DNA of 64,000 nucleotides from the IMG/VR virus record IMGVR_UViG_3300050021_000500, positions 1 through 64,000 of that record. One strand, written 5' to 3'. The stretch's first letter is position 1; every line of letters starts with the position of its first letter. Shown piece after piece: positions 23,047 to 30,086 of the stretch. Below the pieces are notes generated by a model. It saw only the letters and a program-made list of their open reading frames with translations. It was not told the DNA's origin and did no database searches. This stretch comes from a virus. The translations under genes were made by a program, and so were the position numbers.

Positions 23047-23205
23047 CGGAGCGGAATTCAGGCCGTCTATTGGATCGCTCCATGCTTCATACACGCGATC
23101 TGAACCGACAGCGGAGGTTTCGAACTTCTCGCGCTTTACGGGACCATAGGCGCGAATGAAGCCGAGCGGGCGCCGCAACTCTCTGCCGTCGGGGCCAAGG
23201 ATCAT
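22954..23205 (-). CDS. Small protein with element-encoded C-terminus (83 aa)
   Basis: 83 residues. The first 50 (MILGPDGRELRRPLGFIRAY ...) look like an ordinary small protein; the last 30 or so residues are encoded by element E and end in 'TVGLRPLKRL'. ATGA overlap with the NusG-like gene upstream. An insertion of the element probably replaced the original end. Confidence 0.55.
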   Translation of the reverse strand: MILGPDGRELRRPLGFIRAYGPVKREKFETSAVGSDRVYEAWSDPIDGLNSAPVKAIGVLPFCARRSLHAAASTVGLRPLKRL

Positions 23206-23702
23206 GCGACCTTCCGCTCAATCACTTGGATATCTTCAATTGCAACCCGAGTGCGAATTGACCGCTGGAACATCGTGACCGAAACCACCACAAGGGCCTC
23301 GCCTTTCATTTCGATTACGTACCCTTCGAGGCCGACAAGCGGCCCACACCTGATTCTGATTTGTTCGCCGGCAGCCACATACGGGCAGGCGGTGACATCC
23401 GCTGTTGCGAATAGGGTCATGGTGCGAATCGCGTCGACCTCGGAGGTTGGGATGATCACCGGAGAATGGGCGCATCCCAAAATTGAGATAACCTGGGGAA
23501 TTCGAATGACCGGGGTGCGCTCGGCCAGGTCGAAATTGGCGAACACGTACCCAGGAAAGAATTTGCGGGTGATGTCACGGCGCTTATCGCGCGACTTCGC
23601 CATCACGTGAGGGAAGAAGCTGTCGATGCGGGCCTCGGAGAGCCGGTCGACGACCTGGCCTTCGGTGTTGGAAGCGACGTGCAAGGCATACCACGGCAGC
23701 AT
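23202..23702 (-). CDS. NusG-like transcription antiterminator (166 aa)
   Basis: 166 residues with the NGN domain 'PWYALHVASNTEGQVVDRLSEARIDSFFP', 'RKFFPGYVFANFDL' and a KOW domain near residues 110-150 (GEQIRIRCGPLVGLEGYVIE). This matches specialised NusG/RfaH-type factors (LoaP, UpxY class). It should bind RNA polymerase and suppress termination in long phage operons. Sits in the same operon as the sigma factor, giving the phage two transcription regulators. Confidence 0.88.
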   Translation of the reverse strand: MLPWYALHVASNTEGQVVDRLSEARIDSFFPHVMAKSRDKRRDITRKFFPGYVFANFDLAERTPVIRIPQVISILGCAHSPVIIPTSEVDAIRTMTLFATADVTACPYVAAGEQIRIRCGPLVGLEGYVIEMKGEALVVVSVTMFQRSIRTRVAIEDIQVIERKVA

Positions 23703-23767
23703 CGAGACACACTCCGCGCCCTTACTTACTTTTTGGGGCTGCTAAAACCGGTCTAACGCCGGGCTGT

Positions 23768-24193
23768 TTACGCCGCTACGGGCGTCTGTAGAAGGCCGCC
23801 GGAGACGTCGCGCGAGCCGGTACGCTCGCTGGTGACGAAGCCGGTCTGTTTGTCCGCGGGGATCTCCGCGTCGAGCAGCTTGAATGGAATCGTGAGTTTC
23901 GAGAGCAGGCCATCGAGACCCATGGCTTTGCGTAGCAGCGCAAGCGCTTTGGGCCTGTTGGTTATTTCGCGCCGGAATTCGCGCGCCGTGAGATCGAGAT
24001 AGTAGAGGCGCCCGGTGAGCCGTATCGGCAGGTTGGCCGGGCGGGTCTCACACTGCTGCTGGAGTTTGGCTTTGAGCTTCGCCAGTTCGTCCCGCTCGGG
24101 CTTCTGCTCGCGCTCTCTGGCCAAGAGGTAGGCACACCGATCGATGTCGCAAGCGGAGGGGGAATCGATAGCCGGAGCAGTTTTGGTAGCCAT
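23768..24193 (-). CDS. Hypothetical protein (141 aa)
   Basis: 141 residues, first gene of the leftward 18.8-24.2 kb operon. A charged N-terminal helix (REREQKPERDELAKLKAKL) precedes 'LYYLDLTAREFRREITNRPKALALLRKAMG'. The ATG was chosen over an adjacent upstream TTG. No family recognised. Confidence 0.65.
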   Translation of the reverse strand: MATKTAPAIDSPSACDIDRCAYLLAREREQKPERDELAKLKAKLQQQCETRPANLPIRLTGRLYYLDLTAREFRREITNRPKALALLRKAMGLDGLLSKLTIPFKLLDAEIPADKQTGFVTSERTGSRDVSGGLLQTPVAA

Positions 24194-24304
24194 CAAAATC
24201 CATGGTGCCCTGGATCCTTGGGCTTGCCAAGACTGAATTCCGTGCCAAATTAAACAAAAGCGGATATATTATAATCAGGTACTTAGGTATGTTTTGACCG
24301 TGAC
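24194..24304. promoter_or_regulatory. Divergent AT-rich promoter region
   Basis: The gap between the 141-aa gene and the LuxR-type gene is far more AT-rich than its surroundings and contains TATATTATAATC. TATAAT (24270-24275) reads on the plus strand and an overlapping copy on the minus strand. No clear -35 hexamer at 17 bases on either side, so an activator or phage sigma may be needed. Confidence 0.4.
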
Positions 24305-24691
24305 ATGGTTTTTAATCGCACAGAACGCCTAGTCTGCCGCGCACTGACAAACGGTCACAGCGCTACGGAAATTGCCGAGGATTTGGAAATGGCGGTTTCG
24401 AGCGTCGGCCGGCACATGCGTAGTGCAATCCGCAAGGCGGCGTTGCACAGCCGATACGAACTCCTCGTGTTTTTGTTCCAATCGCCGGCCTCGCTGTCCA
24501 AGGGCGGCCGTTTCATGCCGGGGCTCCACAATTCAGCGACTTGCGCGTGCCCCTGCTGCTGCTATATGAGGGCCACAAGCCTGTCCCCGGATGTGCCAAC
24601 CGCGCGAGAACTCGTAACTCAGTTGAGGGATCCGATGGACTGGAAAGATCTACCACCAGCGGCTCCCCCACCGTCCGCCTCTCCAGACTAA
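24305..24691 (+). CDS. LuxR/GerE-type HTH protein with Cys-rich tail (128 aa)
   Basis: 128 residues. N-terminal LuxR-type HTH: 'RTERLVCRALTNGHSATEIAEDLEM' and recognition helix 'AVSSVGRHMRSAIRKA'. After residue 75 a Cys-rich stretch (CACPCCCYMRA) could bind metal, followed by a Pro-rich end. Probably a transcription regulator of this divergent region. Confidence 0.7.
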   Translation: MVFNRTERLVCRALTNGHSATEIAEDLEMAVSSVGRHMRSAIRKAALHSRYELLVFLFQSPASLSKGGRFMPGLHNSATCACPCCCYMRATSLSPDVPTARELVTQLRDPMDWKDLPPAAPPPSASPD

Positions 24692-24724
24692 CTCGTATTA
24701 GACTGAGGTAAGGAGAATCAACTT

Positions 24725-25126
24725 ATGGGCAGACTTGCCTTAGAACTACCAACACAGACACCAACCTTCCTGGTTGAGCGCTTCGAAAACGGATATTACC
24801 GCATTGGCGGGGTATCCCTCCAGCAGATCCAGATCAACCTCAACGAGATGATGCAGACCGCGAGTGCCGCGCCCTCCGTGACGGGTGCGCCGCTGCCGGC
24901 TCTGAGACGCCAGCGACGCAAAACAATCACCGCAACTTTCACGCCCGCGCGCAAGCCACGCACGTTGAGCGCCGCCGGCAGGAAGAGGATCGCCGCTGCG
25001 CAAAAGGCGCGCTGGGCGAAGAAACGGGAAGCAGAAGCAATCGCAGGCGAGACTGCGCCGGTACCGACAGCGCAGAAACGGCACCGCGCCAAGCGGCAGC
25101 CGAAGACGATGACGGCCGCCGGATAA
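24725..25126 (+). CDS. Basic nucleoid-type protein with RKRIAAAQKARWAKKR motif (133 aa)
   Basis: 133 residues. The N-terminal 45 residues are a small folded domain (FLVERFENGYYRIGGVSLQQIQINL). The C-terminal 80 are Ala/Lys/Arg-rich and include 'LSAAGRKRIAAAQKARWAKKR', a motif I associate with acidobacterial histone-like proteins. Likely binds DNA non-specifically. RBS AAGGAGAATC. One of the better hints to the host phylum, though from memory only. Confidence 0.7.
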   Translation: MGRLALELPTQTPTFLVERFENGYYRIGGVSLQQIQINLNEMMQTASAAPSVTGAPLPALRRQRRKTITATFTPARKPRTLSAAGRKRIAAAQKARWAKKREAEAIAGETAPVPTAQKRHRAKRQPKTMTAAG

Positions 25127-25130
25127 CAAA

Positions 25131-25165
25131 ACAAAAAACGGCGCCGTCCCGGACGAGGCGGCGCC
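25131..25165 (-). terminator. Intrinsic terminator of the leftward 25-33.7 kb operon
   Basis: Read on the minus strand: GGCGCCG, a loop, CGGCGCC, then TTTTTTGTTTTG. Strong stem plus T-tract directly after the last gene of the leftward operon. On the plus strand the same stem lacks a T-tract, so termination there is less certain. Confidence 0.8.
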
Positions 25166-25192
25166 ATAAGCCTGTTCAGCCAAAGGAGTGTT

Positions 25193-25528
25193 CTACGATT
25201 CCAAGGTTACCACCCCGGCCCCGTCACGCGCCCGCGTCGGTGCTACCTGCTGCATCTCGTAGTCACAGTAGTAATCGTACGGCGGCCGGTAGTCCGGGTC
25301 ATCCTCCATCGCCTCCTGGACGTCATCCGGCGGGTCTTTGGGCACCTCGATGGCGCGGTGCGTCACCTGGCCGGCGTAGGTGATGTGCATATCGGTAACA
25401 CTGGCTGACCACCCGTCGCAGTCTAAATAGGCTTCAATGACCTCGGCAGCAGCTTCCAACGCGGACTCCAGGGTCGGACAATCGACGTTGTCTCCCGCCG
25501 GATCTACAACAGTCCACGTATCGCTCAT
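25193..25528 (-). CDS. Acidic hypothetical protein (111 aa)
   Basis: 111 residues, acidic (DPPDDVQEAMEDDPDYRPPYD). It starts at MSDTWTVVDPAGD, whose ATG overlaps the DksA-like stop. Last gene of the early leftward operon. Negative charge and small size would fit a DNA mimic, but nothing specific is seen. Confidence 0.65.
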   Translation of the reverse strand: MSDTWTVVDPAGDNVDCPTLESALEAAAEVIEAYLDCDGWSASVTDMHITYAGQVTHRAIEVPKDPPDDVQEAMEDDPDYRPPYDYYCDYEMQQVAPTRARDGAGVVTLES

Positions 25529-25857
25529 CGCAGGACCTCCGCCACCGCACACCGAATGCAGTGTCGCGTCTCCGGTACCGCCTTTAACCGATTCTCCCTG
25601 ATCGCCTTGCCACATTCGATGCACTCGCCGTACGTCCCGTTATTTAGCCGCGCCAGAGCTTCCTCGACCATCGCCAGGCCCACTCCGGCGCACTCAATCT
25701 CTTTAGCGGTGTTATCTCGCGCGTAGAGGTTAACCGCGCTCTCCTGCGATTCTGCCGTTCGTTCTACTTCGATGTGACCGCGCAAGTGGGCTAAGTGATT
25801 GAGCGCCTCGCCGCGCTTGGCTTCGAGACGGGATCGGGGGCTCGTATTATCTGGCAT
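25525..25857 (-). CDS. DksA/TraR-family C4 zinc-finger protein (110 aa)
   Basis: 110 residues: a long N-terminal helix pair (RLEAKRGEALNHLAHLRGHIE), then 'VEEALARLNNGTYGECIECGKAIRENRLKAVPETRHCIRCA', the diagnostic CxxC...CxxC finger of DksA/TraR. Such proteins enter the RNA polymerase secondary channel and alter promoter use. The start shares a GAGGAGAATCCGATGCC junction with the next gene upstream. Third transcription regulator of the phage. Confidence 0.85.
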   Translation of the reverse strand: MPDNTSPRSRLEAKRGEALNHLAHLRGHIEVERTAESQESAVNLYARDNTAKEIECAGVGLAMVEEALARLNNGTYGECIECGKAIRENRLKAVPETRHCIRCAVAEVLR

Positions 25858-26197
25858 CGGATTCTCCTCGGGCTTTTGCCATCGCCGGTGCGAAAGCAAA
25901 TACGTGATGGGTCTTGCCCTCTTCGTCAATGACGGGTTGAGGGTTGAGCCGAAAGAGGCCGCCTCCGGCATAGTTGCAGGGGCCGGTGCCTTCTCCGAAC
26001 GCCTGACGGCCGCCGGTCCACCGCCCGACGCATGAGAAGGCAGCTTCTCCTTCGGTGGCACCAGCGGCTTTCCAGTCGGACACCGAAGCAACGTGGTGGC
26101 AGACCGGACAGGCGAAGCGCCAGTTCAGCGGATCTGGGCCGAAGCGCCTTATGGCTTCGGTCCGCCATTCGACTACGGTCATCGGATCAAGCGGCAT
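25847..26197 (-). CDS. VVA0879-type phage protein with zinc-binding motif (116 aa)
   Basis: 116 residues. 'VVEWRTEAIRRFGPDPLNWRFACPVCHHVASVSDWKAAG', then 'FSCVGR' and 'CNYAGGGLFRLNPQ', the pattern I recall for VVA0879-family phage proteins. CxxC and later Cys suggest one zinc site. Function of the family unknown. Its C-terminus (KARGESDAR) repeats the end of the next gene upstream. Confidence 0.75.
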   Translation of the reverse strand: MPLDPMTVVEWRTEAIRRFGPDPLNWRFACPVCHHVASVSDWKAAGATEGEAAFSCVGRWTGGRQAFGEGTGPCNYAGGGLFRLNPQPVIDEEGKTHHVFAFAPAMAKARGESDAR

Positions 26198-26552
26198 CGG
26201 ATTCTCCTCGTGCTTTCTTCGCGGCGGCCCGCAGCATGTCCCAGTCCGGAGGGGCACCATCGCCATCCACCATGTTGAGCGCAGCCATGACGGCGGCGTA
26301 CAGATCCTGAGCCGCAACAATGAGGTGGGCGTCAGCCGGGTTGACGATGCCGCCTTCCGGGTAGTTGTAGTCCCGGTCGCAGGAGACTTCCACTACGTCA
26401 ATTTCATCGGTCTCGCCATGAGTTCCGCTCGGGTAGGAGTATGGTATCTTGCCACCCGCCGCTATCCCGTAGTGAGTCGGCGCATCGAGCGCATCCCGAT
26501 GCTCGGTGATGCGCCACGGTCCAGGTGTCCACTTCGGTGTCCTATTTGGCAT
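26187..26552 (-). CDS. 'TPGPW' phage hypothetical protein (121 aa)
   Basis: 121 residues. 'KWTPGPWRITEH' near the N-terminus and 'PADAHLIVAAQDLYAAVMAAL' near the C-terminus are the hallmark segments of a widespread small phage protein of unknown function. The tail KKARGESDAA repeats the end of the VVA0879-type protein. Start follows AAGGAGAAC. Confidence 0.75.
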   Translation of the reverse strand: MPNRTPKWTPGPWRITEHRDALDAPTHYGIAAGGKIPYSYPSGTHGETDEIDVVEVSCDRDYNYPEGGIVNPADAHLIVAAQDLYAAVMAALNMVDGDGAPPDWDMLRAAAKKARGESDAA

Positions 26553-27192
26553 CAGTTTGTTCTCCTTGAATCGGTTCGTACCGGAACATGATGGTGTCGT
26601 AGGTGGCCTCAAGGTGAATTGGCTTTCCTGTCGTATTCAACCAGGAAGCGATTTTCAGATTGAGCATATTATCCGAATCGAGCAAGATGTTGATCTGCTT
26701 ATCGTAGGGCAACCTGGTTTTCGGCTCCTTCTCCACCACGGCATCCTGCAGGTAGAGCAGGCATCCGCTGGCGCAGTAGTCGCATTCTTGAGTACCCCCC
26801 ATGGAAGTCGTCTGGAATCCCATGAGCACGCCCGCGCCGCTTTCCAATGGCGTCGGCGGGTCACCCGGCAAGCTCTTGATCCAGGCCACCAGGTCACCCC
26901 GCAGCGCGAGGATGCGAACCCGATAGCCCGCCGGCGGGTAGAACGGGATTGGCAGCATGGCGGAGTCGGCATGGCCCCAGATGCAAGGGCCGACGCTGCA
27001 GGATACGTTCGCCATCCGGGTATCCACCGGGCCGTAGAGATCCCGCGGGAAGTTTCCCGATGCGGTGTGTGTGTCGGCTCCTTGCGCCGAAGCTACCCGG
27101 GCGAGTAGCGCAAAGCCGATCACCAGAACAAGCCCCGGCCATCCTCCAGCCAGTGCTTTCAATGTAAGACAGATTTCTCGCTTGAGCATCAC
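26542..27192 (-). CDS. Exported protein with leader duplicated at 27.8 kb (216 aa)
   Basis: 216 residues. The leader (MLKREICLTLKALAGGWPGL plus a hydrophobic stretch ending in VASAQG) is a probable signal peptide. The mature part has four Cys clustered as 'QECDYCASGCLLY' and another pair, suggesting disulfides in the periplasm. The leader is nearly identical to the whole 37-aa membrane protein at 27759-27872. No enzyme motif; role in the envelope unknown. Confidence 0.7.
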   Translation of the reverse strand: MMLKREICLTLKALAGGWPGLVLVIGFALLARVASAQGADTHTASGNFPRDLYGPVDTRMANVSCSVGPCIWGHADSAMLPIPFYPPAGYRVRILALRGDLVAWIKSLPGDPPTPLESGAGVLMGFQTTSMGGTQECDYCASGCLLYLQDAVVEKEPKTRLPYDKQINILLDSDNMLNLKIASWLNTTGKPIHLEATYDTIMFRYEPIQGEQTDAK

Positions 27193-27755
27193 CGGGGCTC
27201 CTCCAGGATCATGCGTTCTCCTTGGCGCATGCGCCGGCTCTCAGTTTTGAGCGCCTGCATTCGTTTGTACATCCGGTTCGGTTTTTTCCACTGCCGGCTG
27301 TCCTCCTCGGTAAACATCACGTCCAATTCGTCCCAGGCATCTACAAACGGCTTCCACCAGGGATACCTATCGCTGACGAGTGAGAGCTGGCTTCGCCACT
27401 CCGGGATCAGCACCAGGAGCGCGCGGCAGCGGCTGAAGTCGTCCGGGTCGTGCGGTATATCGGGATTCTGTATTCGGTGACCCACAAGAAGCGTGGCCCA
27501 TATCGTCTCGCTACTCACCCCCACATCTCCGCGCCTCTTCCACCACGCAGCTCGAATCTCGATGGATTTGGTGAGCGGCGGAGCGTCACCAAACGCGCCG
27601 CCAAAGCCGAGGCGACAAGCTCCGGCGCCGCACTTCGGACAATGAACCGCATTGACGGAAGCAATCCAGACCTCAATGGGCGATTCAGCCACCGTCTCCG
27701 CTTCGAAGACGCGCTTGCAAACCATGCAGGTCAAACGTTGAACTTGTATTTTCAA
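27189..27755 (-). CDS. Hypothetical phage protein with N-terminal zinc ribbon (188 aa)
   Basis: 188 residues. N-terminal CxxC pairs ('LTCMVCKRVFEAE', 'HCPKCGAGACRLG') form a zinc ribbon. The C-terminal part 'SSETIWATLLVG', 'DDFSRCRALLVLIPEWRSQL', 'WDELDVMFTEED' is a motif set I recall from many phage hypothetical proteins. The stop overlaps the next start (ATGA). Function unknown. Confidence 0.75.
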   Translation of the reverse strand: MKIQVQRLTCMVCKRVFEAETVAESPIEVWIASVNAVHCPKCGAGACRLGFGGAFGDAPPLTKSIEIRAAWWKRRGDVGVSSETIWATLLVGHRIQNPDIPHDPDDFSRCRALLVLIPEWRSQLSLVSDRYPWWKPFVDAWDELDVMFTEEDSRQWKKPNRMYKRMQALKTESRRMRQGERMILEEPR

Positions 27756-27758
27756 TGG

Positions 27759-27872
27759 TTACCTCCCATTTACAAACCAGGTGACCAGCGCGAAGCCGAT
27801 CACCAGAACAAGCCCCGGCCATGCTCCGGCCAGAGCCTCCAATGTAAGGCGGATCTCTCGCTTGAGCATCAT
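27759..27872 (-). CDS. 37-aa membrane peptide, duplicate of the 26.5 kb leader
   Basis: 37 residues: MMLKREIRLTLEALAGAWPG then a hydrophobic span ending in Val-Asn-Gly-Arg. Its DNA matches the start of the 216-aa exported gene over about 85 bases at roughly 85 percent by eye, including upstream overlap. The copies differ after the membrane span. It is either a stand-alone membrane peptide or a duplicated leader. Overlaps the 71-aa gene upstream by 4 bases. Confidence 0.55.
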   Translation of the reverse strand: MMLKREIRLTLEALAGAWPGLVLVIGFALVTWFVNGR

Positions 27873-28084
27873 CGCGCCTCCTCGGACAATTGCGCCCGCC
27901 GCGCCTTGCGGCCCCGGTCAAATTCGCGCAGGCCAGTCGCCAGGATCGTCGCCTCGCGCGCCAGGGTCTCCAGCGCCCAGACGGCGAAACCGACGCAGCC
28001 CCGGAACCCGGCAGCGCGGGACAGGGTGATGGCGCGGGCGAGCGGGATGCAGCCGGCGAACAGGATGATGGTCAGGGTCGTCAT
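27869..28084 (-). CDS. Small hydrophobic-leader protein (71 aa)
   Basis: 71 residues. N-terminal hydrophobic segment (TLTIILFAGCIPLARAI) resembles a signal or membrane anchor, with a basic C-terminus. Starts in the stop region of the 67-aa zinc protein. No family recognised. Confidence 0.6.
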   Translation of the reverse strand: MTTLTIILFAGCIPLARAITLSRAAGFRGCVGFAVWALETLAREATILATGLREFDRGRKARRAQLSEEAR

Positions 28085-28284
28085 GCAGCACCTCGCAGGA
28101 ATTGGAGCGCGATCATGTAGGCTCCTTCGTATCCATCGCGCAGGTGTTTATACAGCGCGTTTTGCATGACCACGGGCAACCGCTCGTAACACTCCACGCA
28201 GAAGGCTTGTTTCTGGAATTTATGGGCGCCGCACTGGCAGACCTCGCCGCTCAATTCGCGCATGAGAACGCCGGCACGGGTCAT
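28081..28284 (-). CDS. Zinc-ribbon protein, copy 1 (67 aa)
   Basis: 67 residues: 'LRELSGEVCQCGAHKFQKQAFCVECYERLP' gives C-x-C...C-x2-C, followed by a helical 'LYKHLRDGYEGAYMIALQFLR'. Nearly the same protein is at 29092-29301. The family is common in phages; probably binds one zinc. Role unknown. Confidence 0.75.
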   Translation of the reverse strand: MTRAGVLMRELSGEVCQCGAHKFQKQAFCVECYERLPVVMQNALYKHLRDGYEGAYMIALQFLRGAA

Positions 28285-28670
28285 AATGCCTCCAAGGAAG
28301 TCCGCACGGAGTTCCGGCCGCGCCGAGTCTGGGCGTCGGACCATTCCGTGAATAACGCTTCGATGACGATGGCGAAATCGATGATGTACTTCGCCTGGAA
28401 CTTCGCAGGGCCAATCCGATGCAACTCCATGTGCTCGTCGTGTGTGAGAGGGATGCAGGTGAACCCACTGGACTTTTGCGAGAGTCCGTGGGGCCCGGTG
28501 TGCGCAGCTTCGATGTAGCGGGTCGATCCGGACACGACCGAAGCCTGCTGGCGGATCCAGGCGCGGTAGCCTTCGGCCCGATCCGGCCCCCGGCGGGGCT
28601 TGCGGCGCCGGCGAGGGTTGAGCGTCTTGCTGCCGAAAATGGTATAGGAGAGCCAGCGTCCGAGGTTCAT
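28281..28670 (-). CDS. HNH-like nuclease candidate (129 aa)
   Basis: 129 residues. A basic N-terminus (NPRRRRKPRRGPDRAEGYRAW) leads to 'YIEAAHTGPHGLSQKSSGFTCIPLTHDEHMELHRIG', with the spaced His residues of DUF968/HNH-type phage nucleases (AAH ... PL ... H). Such enzymes process recombination or packaging intermediates. The usual zinc Cys pairs are missing, so activity is uncertain. Overlaps both neighbours by 4 bases. Confidence 0.62.
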   Translation of the reverse strand: MNLGRWLSYTIFGSKTLNPRRRRKPRRGPDRAEGYRAWIRQQASVVSGSTRYIEAAHTGPHGLSQKSSGFTCIPLTHDEHMELHRIGPAKFQAKYIIDFAIVIEALFTEWSDAQTRRGRNSVRTSLEAL

Positions 28671-29095
28671 AGGGCACGCTCCCATTCCCAAAGTCCCAGC
28701 GCGCCCGTGGCGGGAATCGGCTCGGGCAGTTGCTCCACGTCTTCGAGAATCCATGCAAAACGACCTGGCGAATAGTCCCCGAAGGCGCGCTCTCTGGCAT
28801 CGAGTCGTTCTTCGAATGCGAGCGATGTCAGGGTACACGCGACAAGGCGGCATGTTGCCAAAATGCAGCCAAGAGGATAGGCGGCGTAAATCTTGCCGAT
28901 CGGCGTGGCGAAGATTCGCGCGGCATCGTAGCAAACTGGCTCCAAAGTAAACTCGCGCGCCCACCTTGGAAACCCCTTCGCCGCATGGATAGCCAGCGGA
29001 CCACGGTAGGATGTGCGCCATGAGCGTGTCTCAATCTTCTTGGCCGAAATCGCGATCAAGGTCGCGTAGGGCTGGGTGAGGGTAAGGGCCTTCAT
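28667..29095 (-). CDS. ASCH-domain protein (142 aa)
   Basis: 142 residues. 'ALTLTQPYATLIAISAKKIETRSWRTSYRGPLAIHAAK' is the classic ASCH start (QPwA ... KxxExRsw). It continues with 'GCILATCRLVAC' and ends 'FAWILEDVEQLPEPIPATGALGLWEW'. ASCH proteins bind or act on RNA or nucleosides. Second ASCH gene of the genome; the two are not close copies. Confidence 0.85.
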   Translation of the reverse strand: MKALTLTQPYATLIAISAKKIETRSWRTSYRGPLAIHAAKGFPRWAREFTLEPVCYDAARIFATPIGKIYAAYPLGCILATCRLVACTLTSLAFEERLDARERAFGDYSPGRFAWILEDVEQLPEPIPATGALGLWEWERAL

Positions 29096-29301
29096 ACCGG
29101 CCTCCGTAGAAACTGGAGCGCCGCGGTGTAGGCTTGCTCGTAGCCATCCCCGAGGTGCTTCCATAGGGGTAGCTGCAGGGCGCGCGGCAGGCGTTCGTAG
29201 CACGTGCGGCAAAAAGTCTGACCCTTCGACTTTTCCCCGCCACATTGGCAAACTTCGCCGCGCAGTTCGCGCAGGATGGGGACGTTGATAGGGCTGCTCA
29301 T
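29092..29301 (-). CDS. Zinc-ribbon protein, copy 2 (69 aa)
   Basis: 69 residues with 'LRELRGEVCQCGGEKSKGQTFCRTCYERLP' and 'LWKHLGDGYEQAYTAALQFLR', a clear paralogue of the 67-aa protein at 28081-28284. The HNH-like and ASCH genes lie between the copies. Start overlaps the Cas4-like stop. Confidence 0.78.
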   Translation of the reverse strand: MSSPINVPILRELRGEVCQCGGEKSKGQTFCRTCYERLPRALQLPLWKHLGDGYEQAYTAALQFLRRPV

Positions 29302-30086
29302 TCTGCAACCTTCCCGCCGAATTCCTGAGTGCACGCGCGCCAGAACGCGCAGTACTTGCGAGAGCACAAATTAGAATTACGGTTTGGCAGAAACATGCCC
29401 GCGCGGATTGCCTGCTGCACGAGGGGGTACATCTTAGTCGTCTGGTCCACGTCGGCCTGGGACACCGTGAAGTCCTGGGATATCAGGGCCGGCACTTTGG
29501 TCTTGGTCAGCGTATCGACCTGCACTTTGCCGCTGGCACCCGGCGTGATCTGCACATATGTCGACGTCTGAAACCGATAGTCCGGGCTGATCTCGGACGG
29601 CTTGCGCGCGGCCGTTTTGAAGTCCCGGATGCGCCCGTTGACCTCCAACAGATCCACATAACCCTGCACCAGCACGCCGCCGATGCGACCGGACACGGGG
29701 AGTTCGACCGCCGCCGGCTCGATCTCCGGGCAGGTTTCATCCAGGTACTTCAGCACAAGTGCTTCGCCTTGCGCTTTGAGATCCGCGGGGATTTCATCGT
29801 CACGGAATTCGGCCTCGGCCGATTTTTCCGCCCACGCCTGGCGATAGATTGCAATTACGCCAGTGGCCGGCAGGTCCCGCTTGGTTTCGATCTTCTGTTC
29901 CAGGTTGGCACCGATTGCGGCGTGGACGGCCGATCCCAGCGTCAGCGCTCCCGTGGGCGGATCCGGTAACTTCGCAATTTTCCGGAAGTACCACTTGGCG
30001 CCGCAACCCAAAAATTGATTAGCGCTGCTGGGGGACAGGATGTCCCCCGGAGCGTCGTAGAGAATCGCCGTGCGGGCGGCGCTCAC
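29298..30086 (-). CDS. Cas4/RecB-like PD-(D/E)XK exonuclease (262 aa)
   Basis: 262 residues with a GTG start that overlaps the preceding stop (GTGA). 'LSPSSANQFLGCGAKWYFRK' is the first conserved box with the first cluster Cys. 'LTLGSAVHAAI' follows, then the nuclease core 'GYVDLLEVNGRIRDFKTAAR' (D ... DxK), a 'YRFQTSTYVQ' QxxxY helix, and the C-terminal cluster 'NLCSRKYCAFWRAC'. Four Cys suggest an iron-sulfur cluster as in Cas4/AddB. Likely a recombination or end-processing exonuclease, paired with the next gene. Confidence 0.85.
   Translation of the reverse strand: MSAARTAILYDAPGDILSPSSANQFLGCGAKWYFRKIAKLPDPPTGALTLGSAVHAAIGANLEQKIETKRDLPATGVIAIYRQAWAEKSAEAEFRDDEIPADLKAQGEALVLKYLDETCPEIEPAAVELPVSGRIGGVLVQGYVDLLEVNGRIRDFKTAARKPSEISPDYRFQTSTYVQITPGASGKVQVDTLTKTKVPALISQDFTVSQADVDQTTKMYPLVQQAIRAGMFLPNRNSNLCSRKYCAFWRACTQEFGGKVAE

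Noticed and set aside
24870-24905. Possible twelfth element copy near CCGGCTCTGAG in the basic-protein gene
   Set aside because: The terminal motif is present but ACCGTC, the inner stem and the left arm are absent, so it is treated as chance.
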